Notes under the pieces: generated by a model
Seen by the model: the letters and a program-made list of their open reading frames with translations, nothing else
Told to the model about the DNA's origin: nothing
Databases searched by the model: none
NCBI GenBank assembly: GCA_015178975.1
Contig: WHVD01000016.1
Span: 1-64,000 of the forward strand
DNA length: 64,000 nucleotides
Origin: Hysterangium stoloniferum
Taxonomy: Eukaryota; Basidiomycota; Agaricomycetes; Hysterangiales; Hysterangiaceae
Direction of reading: 5' to 3'
Program-made: the position numbers and the translations under genes
Shown: one piece after another, positions 21,950 through 34,344 of the stretch
Numbering within the stretch: position 1 is the first letter of the stretch
Layout of the letters: the number at the start of each line of letters is the position of its first letter

Positions 21950-23640
21950 ATTAATTAAGGATCCTATGTGTAGTATATATTCATCCAACCTCTACAAATT
22001 TGTCGGAATGCCGCCGGCGGGGCTTTTTTTTTTTCGGGGTTGTCATCGCTACCCAACAGTTGGGCTGTGGGTGGCCGTGTTGCCACCCGGGGTTCTTCCA
22101 GTGGTTCTCCCGCGCGCCACGTGGTGATCGATTATCCTTGCAATAACTGGTTGCATCTTTGATAATGGCGTCTAAATATTGTTATATGCCCACAACTGTC
22201 CTAAAGTGCAGCCATGAAAAGTTAAAGAAGACTCGGAAAATTGGAGAGACATGGTAGGTAGTGGAGAGAAAGCGTGTTCCGATAAGAGGAGGGACATAGA
22301 GGTGGACGGCGCAGTCTACTTGAGTGCACAGTCGATTATTGTTACCACTCTGCCCGACGCCCCTAGATCTCATCCCATCAACATCAGTTAAACTTCGATT
22401 ACCCTCCCCTGATGCGCCACCCGCGTATGAGCCAGATTCCCTCTCAATCATCAGGACGAGCCGGAATGAATCTCTAATGATTGAAGCACTCCTTTTCTTG
22501 CAGGAATGGGACGCATTTCAGTGGTTTATTGTGTTAGTGGCATATGACATATGTCTCTGCGACCTGCGATGATATGGGATGGACAGTAAGTAACTTGTGG
22601 GATTACCGATGCTGGTGGCGGTAAGTTGTTGGGCTTGCTTAAAGGTGTGTGGGGCAGGACTGTTTAATACTGGGTGAAAGGGGAATATGTGCGGGATTGT
22701 GATGTTTGCATCAAAAAGCCAAGCTGTACGTGAGGGGGGAGACGGCGGGTCCGGATGGGAATATGTCGGAAGCCACCTATGAGTACGTAACCTGAGGAAT
22801 GATGAAAGCAGGCGAAACATAGTGCCCAGATACAGTTTTAAAGCGGTGGGTGGGCGGCTGCAAGAGTGCCAGGATGGTTTGAGGATGACGCGCGAAGATG
22901 CCGGATTTAAAAAACGAGAGTCTGGAGGCGGTACTGAGGGATGTGCCATTTGAGTCAGCTGTTTAAAAGCTAATAAATCTGAGTCAAATAGTCTCTTTAA
23001 TCCCAGATGGGCCTCTCGAAACTAGCTTCGTATAGATTATTCTGCGTACTCTGCGTCTTCGTAAGCCGTTTGCTGTCCTGTCGCAGGGTTTTGGCTGATC
23101 GCTCGTGAGTTTTGCCTTTCTCGACAGAATGTTTTAAACTGGAGGCTTGGGTTTCTACACTCTTCTGTAAGTTGACTATTTTTTTGTATACCGTGTTACT
23201 TTCCTCGTAAATGAACTCAATGTAGAATTAGTAAGAATTTCATTTTTTTCTAAAAAGAAAAACGGAAACCTAGTTACTATGTCTTCGAATCGCACGTGCC
23301 GCTTTGGGAAAGCAGTGAGTAGTTTGTTGATTCGTCGTATTAATGCCATATTTTCACAGGATATAAAGCCGACCATGCATCGAGAGTTGAATTACATTCC
23401 GCGCATAATCCCCGCCAACATTGTCAGTTTTATCCTGTCGATTTACATTCCGGTCTGCCTGTTCATCACCGCTGGATGTCGACGGCGATACTTTCATATT
23501 TCAAGTGGAAATTTTGCTCAGCCGCTGATAAATTACTCCAAGGGTACTGCTTCTTTGTCTTTTAACCAGTCTGGTAGTCAAATAGACACTCCAAAAATAC
23601 ACAACAAAGGATAGAACTTTGTTTTTCTCTCTCCGTTTAT
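21950..23640. other. Host-like island without a recognised gene
   Basis: CpG-bearing DNA. It includes a GC-rich short inverted repeat followed by a T run at 22012-22032 (GCCGCCGGCGGGG then T10 or more). It also holds a 143-codon minus-strand ORF (22518-22949, Pro/Ser-rich) and a 111-codon plus-strand ORF (23279-23614) with one hydrophobic segment (I-V-S-F-I-L-S-I-Y-I-P-V). None belongs to a family I recognise. Confidence 0.3.
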
Positions 23641-24170
23641 CTCTATTAAGGACCATGCCCTATCCAAGATAATACAAAATCATTAATGGAAGGCTGCCGT
23701 CAATCGCAGCCTCACTAAGTCTCAGTCCAAGCATTGATAAGACTTGAACAGAGACGACATTACATGATGATGACGGTAAGTAAAACAAAAATGAAAAAAA
23801 AACTACTATGTGCATCTATCCTGATTATCTAAGGAAATGATGCTAAATTTTGAGGGTCCATTGTAGTAACCCTCATCAGGTTTACACCCCTTCCCACTTT
23901 GAGAAATACAGCATCCCCAACAGCCAAATTGGCAGATGTGTAGGACCATTATGGCAGATGAGTTGCAGTTTGGAGAATGACAATGAGTGATGACAATGAT
24001 ACCAGAGTGAACTGAAAAATCTGAATGAAGTGAATTCCATGCTACTTGCTTCTAATTGTCCAATCCCAACTCTGAATTTGTATCCTCATCCTGAACATTG
24101 GGACTGGAATACATAGCAGCCATTGAACCAGAGGGAGATGGATAATCATATGTGCCATAAGGTGACTCTT
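23641..24170. other. Left flank of the Ty3-I element
   Basis: CpG-poor. On the minus strand 24170-24060 is open and reads S-P-S-G-S-M-A-A-M-Y-S-S-P-N-V-Q-D-E-D-T, then stops. It could be the end of a gene split by the retroelement, but the matching piece is not evident right of 38147. Confidence 0.25.
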
Positions 24171-24634
24171 TGTTAAGTGCCATGTCGGGAACTTATTCCA
24201 GAACTATTGGAAGGTCACCAGGAAGTCGGGAACTATCAGATAGGGTCAGGACGTTGGCTTCAGCTTATGTGCTGCACCTCTATGCAAACACTCAGAAGTC
24301 CTTAATTTCAAAGGTGAGACTTACGATGGAAGATATGGATATTCAGAGTTCTGAAGAGTTCCAAATATTCCAAATATCAAGCGTACAGAAAGACAGAAGA
24401 GGGAATAAGAACTAAGTCAATATCAGATCTAAAGTAAAGTACAAATTTGTAGAAACTAATATAAGTCTTCTCATTATTGTACTACAAACTAAGACCACAA
24501 TAAGATGGAAATGGAAGTATTCTGAAATGGGAATACAACAAGACAAATTGGGGAGACAATATTCTGAAACGGGAATATAATAAACAAACAAGTGAATACT
24601 TGTCAACAGACAAATTACCAAATGTGGAACAAGG
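24171..24634 (-). mobile_element. 3' LTR of Ty3-I, first piece
   Basis: Matches 37581-38035 closely. Shared motif at 24252-24279. Cut by LTR-F2 at the duplicated target CAAGG (24630-24634 and 32816-32820). The second piece runs to about 32927. Confidence 0.8.
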
Positions 24635-24995
24635 TGTCAGGAACCAGAAAACCCGCTGGCTTCCAGGCCCCCAGAACCCGTCCTACATGCTCCCGACTCT
24701 CTATATTGTATAGTTACAACTGGAGTTCCTGCTGGAGCCTGTACATCAACTTGTTTATGCCTGACTCTCTGTATACACCTGTAATGTATTAGCCTTATTT
24801 TAATACTTATTTTCTGAAAAAGGAGTCCAATGCTCAATCAAAATGTGCAAATACTCAATTCACTGCAAGGTAAAATAATTTAAGTATTTGATATTAATCA
24901 GTGGCAGCCTTGATAGACTTAGAACCCCTGAAGTCAAGAGTTTACTTGAATATATGCACCCTACTTCGCAAAGAAGGTTTTGAGAGCTGCTTGTG

Positions 24996-25652
24996 CAAGC
25001 TTCACTGGAGGCACCCCAAGATTTTTGGAGTTGCAAAACCTTCAGAAAATCTTGCTATTTGGCCAAATTTGCTAAGCATTCTTTGAATTGAAAAACTGTT
25101 CGGAAATCTTGAGTTTTAGTAGGTTTTTCTGAGGACAAAAATTGTATCTGAAAACCCTAAAGATGTTGATCAGGAAATTCTAAGGAAACATTGTTGGAAA
25201 TAGCCTATTTTCTGTGGGTTTTCTAAATGGGAAAATTCTTAAAAAACCCTGGGTTTTGTTAAGGTTTTTCCACCCAACAGAATTCTATGAAAACTAGAGA
25301 AATCAATTGAAAACAACATATTTCTGCTCAATTTTTCTGCTCAGGGAATTGGGTGAAAACTGTATTTTTTGCCAGGAAAATCTTGTGCCAAGACAAAGTT
25401 TTTTTAATGTTTTGTCAAGAGGAAAACCATAATGAAATTGACAATTTAATTATATGGGAAATCATTGAATAATTATAGATTTCAATAAGATTTTCCTTGG
25501 CCACAAACACTATAGAAATTCAAAAAATGTGTTGGTGAAATCTTGAAGAAATTAACAATTTCACATGAGTTTCTTAAAGGTTTTTCATGATGAGAAACCT
25601 TGAACTGATTTTTCCTGATTGAGCATGATTCACAAATATTTAAGAGGATTGT
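24996..25652 (+). repeat. FB left terminal inverted repeat
   Basis: Starts CAAGCTTCACTGGAGGCACC and pairs with 29645-30339 read in reverse (CAAGCACTGGAGGCACC). Rich in short A and T runs, no coding potential. Confidence 0.8.
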
Positions 25653-28600
25653 TTTAGATTCAGGTAGATTCTTTTAGACTCAGGTAGATTCTTTTAGATT
25701 CAGATAGATTCTTTTAGATTCAGATAGATTCTTTTAGATTCTGATAGATTCAGATAGATTCTTTTGGATTCAGATAGATTCTCTTGGATTCACATAGACT
25801 CTTTTAGATTCACATAGATTCGGATAGATTCAGATAGATTCAGATAGATTAACATAGATTCACATAGATTCACATAGATTCACATAGATTCACATAGATT
25901 CACATAGATTCACAAAGATTTACATAGATTCAGAGAGATTCACATAGATTCACATAGATTCAGAGAGATTCAGATAGATTCTTTTAGATTCACTTAGATT
26001 CACATAGATTCTTTTACATTCACCCTAAACCATAAAAGAATCTATGTGAATCTAAAAGAGTCTATGTGAATCTAAGAGAATCTATGTATCTGAATCTATG
26101 TGAATCTATCTGAATCTCAAAGAATCTATCTGAATCTATGTGAATCTAAAAGGATCTGTGTGAATCTATGTGAATCTAAAAGAATCTATCTAAATCTATC
26201 TGAATCTATTGGAATCTAAAAGAATGTATGTGAATCTAAAAGAATCTATCTGAATCTAAAAGAATCTATCTGAGTCTAAAAGAATCTATCTGAATCTAAA
26301 AGAATCTATCTGAGTCTAAAAGAATCTATCTGAATCTAAAAGAATCTATGTGAATCTAAAAGAATCTATCTGAATCTAAAAGAACCTATCTGAATCTAAC
26401 AGAATCTATCTGTGTTAGGATACACACACAGGGTGGGTCTCTGGAGAAACCTGCGGGATATCCGGTAGGACTTGGCTTCAGCTTATAGGCTGCGCCCTCA
26501 CCAGATCGTGTTGTCCAATTTCAAACAGGTGGATGGGAATCCCGGGGAGTCCGGGCAGGGTTCGTGGGTCGTAGGTCAGAGGTCAGAGGTTGTGGGTCGT
26601 GAGTTGAGATGGTTGAGAGAGGTAGATGCACCGGAGCCCGTGGGCTCCGACTAGTGAGAGCGATGTGAATCAAGCAAGGGTTTAGAGTGGAAAATGGATT
26701 AGATTACTGGGGGGAATCTAAGCTAATTTTCTGACTGGATTGTATGTACAACATCTGCCAGTTTATATAGACCATGGAGTGAATAACATACCGTGGAGTA
26801 AATGTCATACCGAATCCAGTAATAATGAAACGAAGTGAGCAAAACATAAAATGGGAATAATAAACACCAAGTTTGGTGTTAGGAATGGGACGGAACAGAG
26901 TGGAGTCCGAATCTTGACAAAGCATAACCCATAACGGGAAACGGAGTGGGAGCGGAGTCCAAATCGTGACAGGTCATTTGACTAAAATGGGAACGGGGCT
27001 CAATTAGAGTGGTGACGGGATTCTGAGCGGGGTCCGGTGACAGATGCGTGGGACAAAGACAGACATAGACAGAGACAGAGTGTGGGGGAAGTCCGGTGAC
27101 TGATATGTGTCATAATGAGGTCGAATGTGACAAGTCTTGATGTATGGAGTCTGGGCGGGAAATCCTATAAACAGACATTTGGTGCGTGTAGGGCATGGTG
27201 GTGTACAGGTTAGTACCTGGAGTCCGGCGGGATTGTCTGGTCGTAACAATCTGAATCTATCTGAATCTATCTGAATCTACAAGAATCTACCTGAATCTAA
27301 AATAATCTATGTGAATCTAAAAGAATCTATCTGAATCTATGTGAATCTAAAAGAATCTATCTGAATCTATCTGAATCTATCTGAATCTATCTGAATCTAT
27401 CTGAATCTAAAAGAATCTACCTGAATCTAAAGGAATCTAAAAGAATCTAAAAGAATCTATCTGAATCTAAAAGAATCTACCTGAATCTAAAAAAATCTAC
27501 CTGAATCTAAAAGAATCTATGTGAATCTAAAAGAATCTATCTGAATCTATGTGAATCTAAAAGAATCTATCTGAATCTAAGAGAATCTAAAAAAAAAGAA
27601 TCGATCTGAATCTAAAAGAATCTATCGGAATCTAAAAGAATCTATCTGAATCTAAAAGAATCTATGTGAATCTAAAAGAATCTATCTGAATCTACAAGAA
27701 TCTACCTGAATCTAAAATAATCTATGTGAATCTAAAAGGATCTATCTGAATCTATGTGAATCTAAGAGAATCTATCTGAATCTAAAAGAATCTACCTGAA
27801 TCTACAAGAATATACCTGAATCTAAAAGAATCTATGTGAATCTAAAAGAATCTATCTGAATCTATCTGAATCTATCTGAATCTATCTGAATCTATCTGAA
27901 TCTATCTGAATCTATCTGAATCTACAAGAATCTACCTGAATCTAAAATAATCTATGTGAATCTAAAAGAATCTAAAAGAATCTATCTGAATCTATGTGAA
28001 TCTAAAAGAATCTACCTGAATCTAAAAGAATCTATGTGAATCTAAAAGAATCTATCTGAATCGAAAAGAATTTATCTGAATCTATGTGAATCTAAAAGAA
28101 TCTATGTGAATCTACAAGAATCTACCTGAATCTAAAATAATCTATGTGAATCTAAAATAATCTATCTGAATCTATCTGAATCTATCTGAATCTATCTGAA
28201 TCTACAAGAATCTACCTGAATCTAAAAGAATCTATGTGAATCTAAAAGAATCTAAAAGAATCTAAAAGAATCTAAAAGAATCTAAAAGAATCTAAAAGAA
28301 TCTAAAAGAATCTAAAAGAATCTATCTGAATCTATCTGAATCTAAAAGAATCTACCTGAATCTAAAGGAATCTAAAAGAATCTATCTGAATCTAAAAGAA
28401 TCTACCTGAATCTATCTGAATCTAAAAGAATCTATCTGAATCTAAAAGAATCTACCTGAATCTAAAAGAATCTACCTGAATCTAAAAGAATCTATCTGAA
28501 TCTATGTGAATCTAAAAGAATCTATCTGAATCTAAGAGAATCTAAAAAAAAAGAATCGATCTGAATCTAAAAGAATCTATCGCAATCTAAAAGAATCTAT

Positions 28601-29644
28601 CTGAATCTAAAGAATCTATGTGAATCTAAAAGAATCTATGTGAATCTACAAGAATCTACCTGAATCTAAAAGAATCTATCTGAATCTAAAAGAATCTATC
28701 TGAATTTATGTGAATCTAAGAGAATCTATCTGAATCTAAAAGAATCTACCTGAATCTACAAGAATATACCTGAATCTAAAATAATCTATCTGAATCTATG
28801 TGAATCTAAAAGAATCTATCTGAATCTATGTGAATCTAAAAGAATCTATCTGAATCTAAAATAATCTATCTGAATCTACAAGAATCTACCTGAATCTAAA
28901 ATACTCTATGTGAATCTAAAAGAATCTATCTGGATCTAAAAGAATCCAAAAGAATCTATCTGAATCTAAAAGAATCTACCTGAATCTAAAAGAATCTATC
29001 TGAATCTATCTGAATCTAAAAGAATCTATCTGAATCTATCTGAATCTATCTGAATCTATCTGAATCTATCTGAATCTATCTGAATCTAAAAGAATCTAAA
29101 AGAATCTAACTGAATCTAAAAGAATCTAAAAGAATCTAAAAGAATCTAAAAGAATCTAAAAGAATCTAAAAGAATCTAAAAGAATCTAAAAGAATCTAAA
29201 AGAATCTAAAAGAATCTAAAAGAATCTAAAAGAATCTATCTGAATCTATGTGAATCTCAAAGAATCTAACAGAATCTATCTGAATCTAAAAGAATTTACC
29301 TGAATCTAAAAGAATCTACCTGAATCCAAAAGAATCTATGTGAATCTAAAAGAATCTATCTGAATCTATGTGAATCTAAAAGAATCTATCTGAATCTAAA
29401 AGAATCTAAAAGAATCTATGTGAATCTAAAAGAATCTATGTGAATCTAACAGAATCTATCTGAATCTAAAAGAATCTATCTGAATCTATCTGAATCTCAA
29501 AGAATCTATCTGAATCTAAAAGAATCTATCTGAATCTAAAAGAATCTACCTGAATCTCAAAGAATCTATCTGAATCTAAAAGAATCTATCTGAATCTAAA
29601 AGAATCTATCTGAATCTAAAAGAATCTACCTGAATCTAAAACAA
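25653..29644. repeat. Decamer satellite AATCTANNNG
   Basis: Each unit is AATCTA plus a variable triplet plus G, the triplet being AAA, TCT, TGT, CCT or CAA in most units. Homogeneous runs occur: AATCTAAAAG repeated about 8 times near 28246-28320 and about 14 times near 29105-29235, and AATCTATCTG runs near 27850-27910 and 29035-29090. A higher-order duplication of 955 bp is marked by a rare run of A with AAGAATCGATC at 27581 and 28536. Split by LTR-A3. Confidence 0.92.
26413..27248 (-). mobile_element. Solo LTR-A3, TSD ATCTG
   Basis: 836 bp, flanked by ATCTG at 26408-26412 and 27249-27253, inserted in the decamer satellite. Shared motif at 26468-26492. CpG partly lost, so its age lies between A1/A2 and A5. 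Confidence 0.92.
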
Positions 29645-30339
29645 TCCTCTTAAATATTTGTGAATCCCACTGTACCATTCCAAACAATTGTGAATCATGC
29701 TCAATCAGGAAAAATCAGTTCAAGGTTTCTCATCTTGAAAAACCTTTAAGAAACTCATGTGAAAATGTTAATTTCTTCAAGATTTCACCAACACATTTTT
29801 TGAATTTCCATAGTGTTTGTGGCCAAGGAAAATCTTATTGAAATCTATAATTATTCAATGATTTCCCATATAATTAAATTGTCAATTTCATTATGGTTTT
29901 CCCCTTGACAAAACATTAACAAAACATTGTCTTGGCACAAGATTTTCCTGGCAAAAAATTACAGTTTTCACCCAATTCCCTGAGCAGAAAAATTGAGTAG
30001 AAATATGTGGTTTTCAATTGATTTCTCTAGGCAAATTATTACAGTTTTCATAGAATTCTGTTGGGTGGAAAAACCCTAACAAAACCCAGGGTTTTTTAAG
30101 AATTTTCCTATTTAGAAAATCCACAGAAAATAGGCTATTTCCAACAATGTTTCCTTAGAATTTCCTGATCAACATTTTTAGGGTTTTCAGATACAATTTT
30201 TGTCCTGAGAAAAACCTACTAAACTCAAGATTTCCGAACAGTTTTTCCAGTTCAAAGAATGCTTAGCAAATTTGGCCAAATAGCAAGATTTTCTGAAGGT
30301 TTTGCAACTCCAAAAATCTTGGGGTGCCTCCAGTGCTTG
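29645..30339 (-). repeat. FB right terminal inverted repeat
   Basis: Reverse complement of 24996-25652 with scattered differences, for example CCAAACAATT at about 29682, which has no counterpart on the left. Confidence 0.8.
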
Positions 30340-30639
30340 TTCTTTTTCTGTGATAACAACTACTAAAATAAGAATAACAATTTACTGATTCCAAAGCTAG
30401 ATTTAACTTCAATGCTAGCTAGTTTATATATATTTTATACTATTTATAAACAGGTCAAAAGATTAGATATAGAATAAAACACTATTTGGCTAATATATGC
30501 TTTATTTACACTAACCTACAGGGTCTACTGTGATACTAACTTATCAGGATCTTAATGTAGTTTTAGGATCTTGCAAGGATATTCTCAGTATTTATTTATG
30601 TGAATATGCTTTACTGATTCACAATAAATGAGCAAGGGA

Positions 30640-30960
30640 ACAGGGATTATTTGTAATGTAATAATTAGTCAAATTACTCAACAAGAGGTGACTGAATTTT
30701 TTAGATTACAGATAACAAGAAATGTAACAAGGATTATTTGCAATGTAATAATCAGTCAAATTACTCAACAAGAGGTGACTGTAGTACAAAGGATTAATGC
30801 CAAATTACTCAACAAGAGGTGACTGTAGTACAAAGGATTAATGCCAAATTACTCAACAAGAGGTGGCAGGGAATTCTGATTGGTAGAATTACTGTCAAAT
30901 TACTCAACAAGAGGTGACAGGGAATCCTAGGTGCCAGATGCTCAACTAAGAGGTGGCAAT
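30640..30960. repeat. Tandem repeats of about 44 bp inside element H
   Basis: Five to six imperfect units sharing AAATTACTCAACAAGAGGTG, with spacer phrases such as TGTAGTACAAAGGATTAATG. One unit is repeated almost exactly at about 30755-30845. Confidence 0.8.
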
Positions 30961-31883
30961 AAACTGCTAGCTGCAGTGACACACTGATGTGTTGATAAAT
31001 GGGTTGATAAAATTGATTATATTTCATGGCTGGAGCAGAGCTCCTTATATACACTGAGATCTGAGACATTTAGAGACATATTGAACTTTATTTCTATCCT
31101 ATTTTAGCTATTTTACTTGGAATGTTTTAGACATTTCTGCCATTCTCCATTGTAGCATATATGATGACATAATATTCCCAGATGACATAATTTATGACAT
31201 AATATTCCCGCGCTAGTGCGCGTGTGACACCTGTCGCGCCTTTTGTGACTGTCGCGCGCCCTTGTGACGACTGTCACTCATTTGTGACGAATATTCCCGC
31301 GCGTCATGTATTAAGCGCCAGGTGGCCGGTTTGAAGATATATAGTTAAAAAGAATAAAAGTAGAAATTTCATAGTGTACTCAGTTCTTTAGATAAAAATA
31401 CAAAATAATTTGCATAATTTCGAGATAATTCAAAGGAATATTGTACAATTTTACCATAGCGATATAAGTACATTTTTTAGAGCCTTTATTAAGAATCTCG
31501 TTTGGGGAAATTGCGAAAAATATAAAAAACCTTTAAAAATACATAACAACACCCCACCTATCTGTACCTAACCCTCTGTGTCTCATACACCAGTCCTCGG
31601 ACTCCACCAGACACCAGACTCCACTCTATATACACCCGACACTCTGTGTCTTATGTACCAGTCACCGGACTCCAACCGGACTCCTGGAACCCCTCTAACA
31701 GAGCATAGAACCCCGCTCCTGTTATGATCTGTCTCTGCATCTCACACACCAGTCATTGGAAAACCCACTGGACTGTGCCGGACCTCCTGCACATCAAACC
31801 TGTCTATACCTGACACTATCTTGTGCACCAAGTCACCGGACTCTGACCAGACTTCTGGAGCCCTCTAACTGAGCCCCACTCCC

Positions 31884-32271
31884 TGTGAAGAGTGGTATAA
31901 GTTCTGACCATTCTATATACAAAGAAATGAGTACATAGAATACGAAGATGGATGATTCGAGTGGAGGCTTTGACTGCTATAGTTTGAGGTCTGAAGTGTT
32001 AGATAGCTCAGATAATGCTACCTATGTGGTAGCTGACACATTACCCTGATCACTGCTCGCTGTAGACCTAGTTTATGTCTTACAAGTGGTGGTGCTTGGG
32101 TAAAAGTGTGTCTTCCTTCTATTTGGTGCCAAGTGCACCCACAAGTATACACAAAGCTTCGAACTAATAAAATGGTGCAATATTCAAAGAATATAAAGGA
32201 TAGCAAAATATAAATAAAATAAAAGGAGTGTTTTACCATAATGAAACTGTGGTAAAAGCATACTCCTCACA
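31884..32271. mobile_element. Solo LTR-G, TSD CTCCC
   Basis: 388 bp with ends TGTGAAGAGT and ACTCCTCACA, imperfect 10-bp inverted termini, flanked by CTCCC on both sides inside LTR-F2. It lacks the shared LTR motif. AT-rich TATA-like sequence near its right end suggests the minus orientation. Possibly Copia-type; family not identified. Confidence 0.8.
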
Positions 32272-33094
32272 CTCCCATTATGGTCTAATGACCTGTCATG
32301 TTTTGGACCCTACTCCTGTTCCATTCTGTCCCTAATTTCCAGTTTAGTATTTACTTGTTTCATTTTATGTTTAATAGTTCTGCTTCTCATTAATACCGGA
32401 TTTGGTATTATTACATTTCACAGTCTATATAAGTCTGCTATATTCATGTACTTAGAATCCAGTTTCAATCTCGAACAAGTTTTCCCCTAAACAAGTTACA
32501 CCCCTGACCCAGTCTCTGCTCCAGTCCCTACTCCTCTTGTCTGTCTGCATGCTTGATTCCCGGAACTCCCATGAAAACTTTGGAATCTATATCTCCTTGT
32601 ATGCATTCTGTCAGTTCAAAATATGGACACCTGAATGAGTGTACAAGGGTGCAGCCCATAAGCTGAAGCCAAGTCCATCTCAGCCGTACTACCCGTTCTC
32701 TGGTAACTTTTCTGACACACCTGTCTTGTACTACTAATATTCCCGGAAACTCCCCAGATCTATTATCCAGGGATTCTGTGGGACTATCTGTGGAGCTTTG
32801 TTTGCGAACTTAACACAAGGGAAGGATGTGGAAGATACAGCAACTATGATGTTCCATAGTTGGAGATTGGAAGTTGGAAGTCAGAGGTCGGAAGTCAGAT
32901 ATTGAAACATCCAGGAATGGGTCAGTACCCCCCTGTTAGGCCGAAGTCCCATAGAGGCGATTAGGTACTGAGTGATTGAAGCAATGGCTGATCGTTATGT
33001 ATGTGTCATGAAATTTACACAATTCTGGAGGTGAGAGTTTTGGCTGCTGGTCTGGGTATAAAAACCTCCAAATATTCGAATTAACGATTTTGTT

Positions 33095-34250
33095 TCTTTA
33101 TCCACAACATGCATGTCAATTCATCAGCCATTGTTCACCACTACCCTGGAAGATTCAGATGCCAAAATCACCGTGCTTCAAAAAATGTCGAAGGTCGAAG
33201 AACTTCAACGAAAATGACAGAGGATGGAGGAGATGAAGCGATGACAAGAGGAGGAGGAAAAGGTATTGATGCGGGAGTTGAAGGAGGCTGAAGAGGTGGA
33301 AAAGTGGGAGTTGGAGTGGGTGAAGGCGGAAAGGAAGTGTGGAAGTGGAAGATGGTAGAGGATCAGAGGAAGAAGGAAGAGGTGGAGAAAAAGCAGTGGG
33401 AGTCTGAGGTGGTGGAAAAGAGAAAGGAGATAAGGGAGGGAAAGGTAAGTCTAAACAATAAGTTTCTGTATTTTCATCCAATAACAATTGGATACAGTGA
33501 AAAGCCATGGAGGTAGAGGTAGAGTGAGAGGTTGGGCCTGCAAGTCCAAAAGTAAGTGACTTTGTAAACAGTCAGATTGATTAATTTTTGAGACAGAAAC
33601 AAAAAGTCAAAGCTCTGGAATGGATGGAGGTCATCCATGACAGTCTGTGTTACCGCTGTTCAATTTGGAAGATGACATGTTGGAAACAGAAGGTAAAATG
33701 GGGCAGGGCTTGCTATCCCTGTGCGGGTCTCAACCTTCCATGCACTCTTGCTGTGAAGAGAGTTTCGAAAGGTGAGAAGGCTCAGAAAACTGACAATGTG
33801 GAAAATTCAGGAATGGCCAAGATTGTGGAAACTGAAGTGCCAAATACAGATAGTACTGGCATTGAGCTCCTCAAGGACACTGTCAATACATTGGTTTTTA
33901 TCGGGACGGAACTTATGAAAATGTGGGATGCACTGGAGAATCATAACAATATCCAGGAAAAAGGTTTCCATTCGATGACCTGGAATTTCTGGAGGCAAAA
34001 CGAATTTCTGGAGAAGGTAACAGTTAGCATTGGTGTTATCACAGTTTCCAAAAGATTTTCCAATAAGGCAAGGGACTAGCCAAATGATCTGTTGGCAGAA
34101 TGTGTCAAGAAAAGGTGGGAGTCAGGAAAGGGGCTGGAAAGTGAGAATGAAGAGGTGCAGGATATGGTGGAAAGTACGGAGATTGCAGATGATATGGGAG
34201 TTGAGGTGGAAGGAGGATTTGGAGTCAAAAACTTTAAAATAGTGACAATA
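33095..34250 (+). CDS. Antisense ORF of Ty3-I, coiled coil plus Zn2Cys6-like
   Basis: Runs opposite to Ty3-I, beginning about 170 bp from its 3' LTR. The first exon (to about 33447) is a Glu/Lys/Arg-rich probable coiled coil (V-E-E-L-Q-R, E-E-E-E-K-V-L-M-R-E-L-K, then E-K-K-Q-W-E-S-E-V-V), with two TGA codons and one frameshift. A donor GTAAGT follows. The second exon (about 33590-34079) holds C-Y-R-C-S-I-W-K-M-T-C and then A-C-Y-P-C-A-G-L-N-L-P-C. Together they form C-x2-C-x6-C-x10-C-x2-C-x6-C, the full fungal Zn2Cys6 spacing, with all six Cys kept. A weakly helical C-terminal part follows (E-L-L-K-D-T-V-N-T-L-V, W-N-F-W-R-Q-N). Fungal Zn2Cys6 domains usually bind DNA; here the role is unknown. 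Confidence 0.6.
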
Positions 34251-34344
34251 AATTTTTTTTTTTTTGACTTGCATAATCCAAAAATGAGTGTGATATTGGA
34301 AGTGTTGGAAATGTCGGAAACTGAACAGAAAGAAAACAGAAAAG

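Larger units (their letters stand above)
24996..30339. mobile_element. Foldback (FB) element with decamer arrays
   Basis: Terminal inverted repeats 24996-25652 and 29645-30339 (about 660-690 bp, diverged by scattered substitutions and small indels). Between them a satellite of 10-bp units stands in two opposite orientations: 25653-26027 as AGATTCNNNT and 26034-29644 as its reverse complement, meeting near 26030. About 37 and about 280 units remain once LTR-A3 is subtracted. There is no ORF of note. The structure parallels the long-terminal-repeat foldback elements of Drosophila, but no transposase is present, so mobilisation in trans is inference. No clear target duplication found. Confidence 0.75.
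24780..31548. mobile_element. Element H (TG..CA ends, TSD ACACC)
   Basis: Left end TGTAATGTATTAGCC, right end ATACATAACA, with ACACC at 24775-24779 and 31549-31553. Taking it out rejoins LTR-F2. Its own sequence is 24780-24995 and about 30340-31548; the foldback element fills the middle. The right 270 bp recurs at 3350-3650. Near 31190-31320 there is a short GC- and CpG-rich patch in very AT-rich DNA, with repeated TGTGAC. No protein-coding domain seen. Likely an LTR or LTR element remnant. Confidence 0.6.
24635..32815 (+). mobile_element. LTR-F2, opened by elements H and LTR-G
   Basis: Begins TGTCAGGAACCAGAAAACCC and ends GAACTTAACA, flanked by CAAGG. Its own sequence is 24635-24779, 31549-31883 and 32272-32815. 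Element H fills the first gap and LTR-G the second. Shared motif at 32651-32676. Confidence 0.8.

Noticed and set aside
22012..22040. Pol III terminator or small RNA gene end (GC hairpin then T run)
   Set aside because: No A or B box, no tRNA-like fold and no upstream element found. Noted only as a sequence feature.
25653..29644. Telomeric or centromeric satellite
   Set aside because: The decamer is not a telomere repeat, changes orientation once and is framed by specific inverted ends within a dated insertion, so a mobile-element interpretation fits better.
33155..33508. 117-codon Pro/Ser/Leu-rich minus-strand ORF
   Set aside because: It is the reverse of the Glu/Lys-rich coiled-coil exon and has the composition expected of such a shadow.
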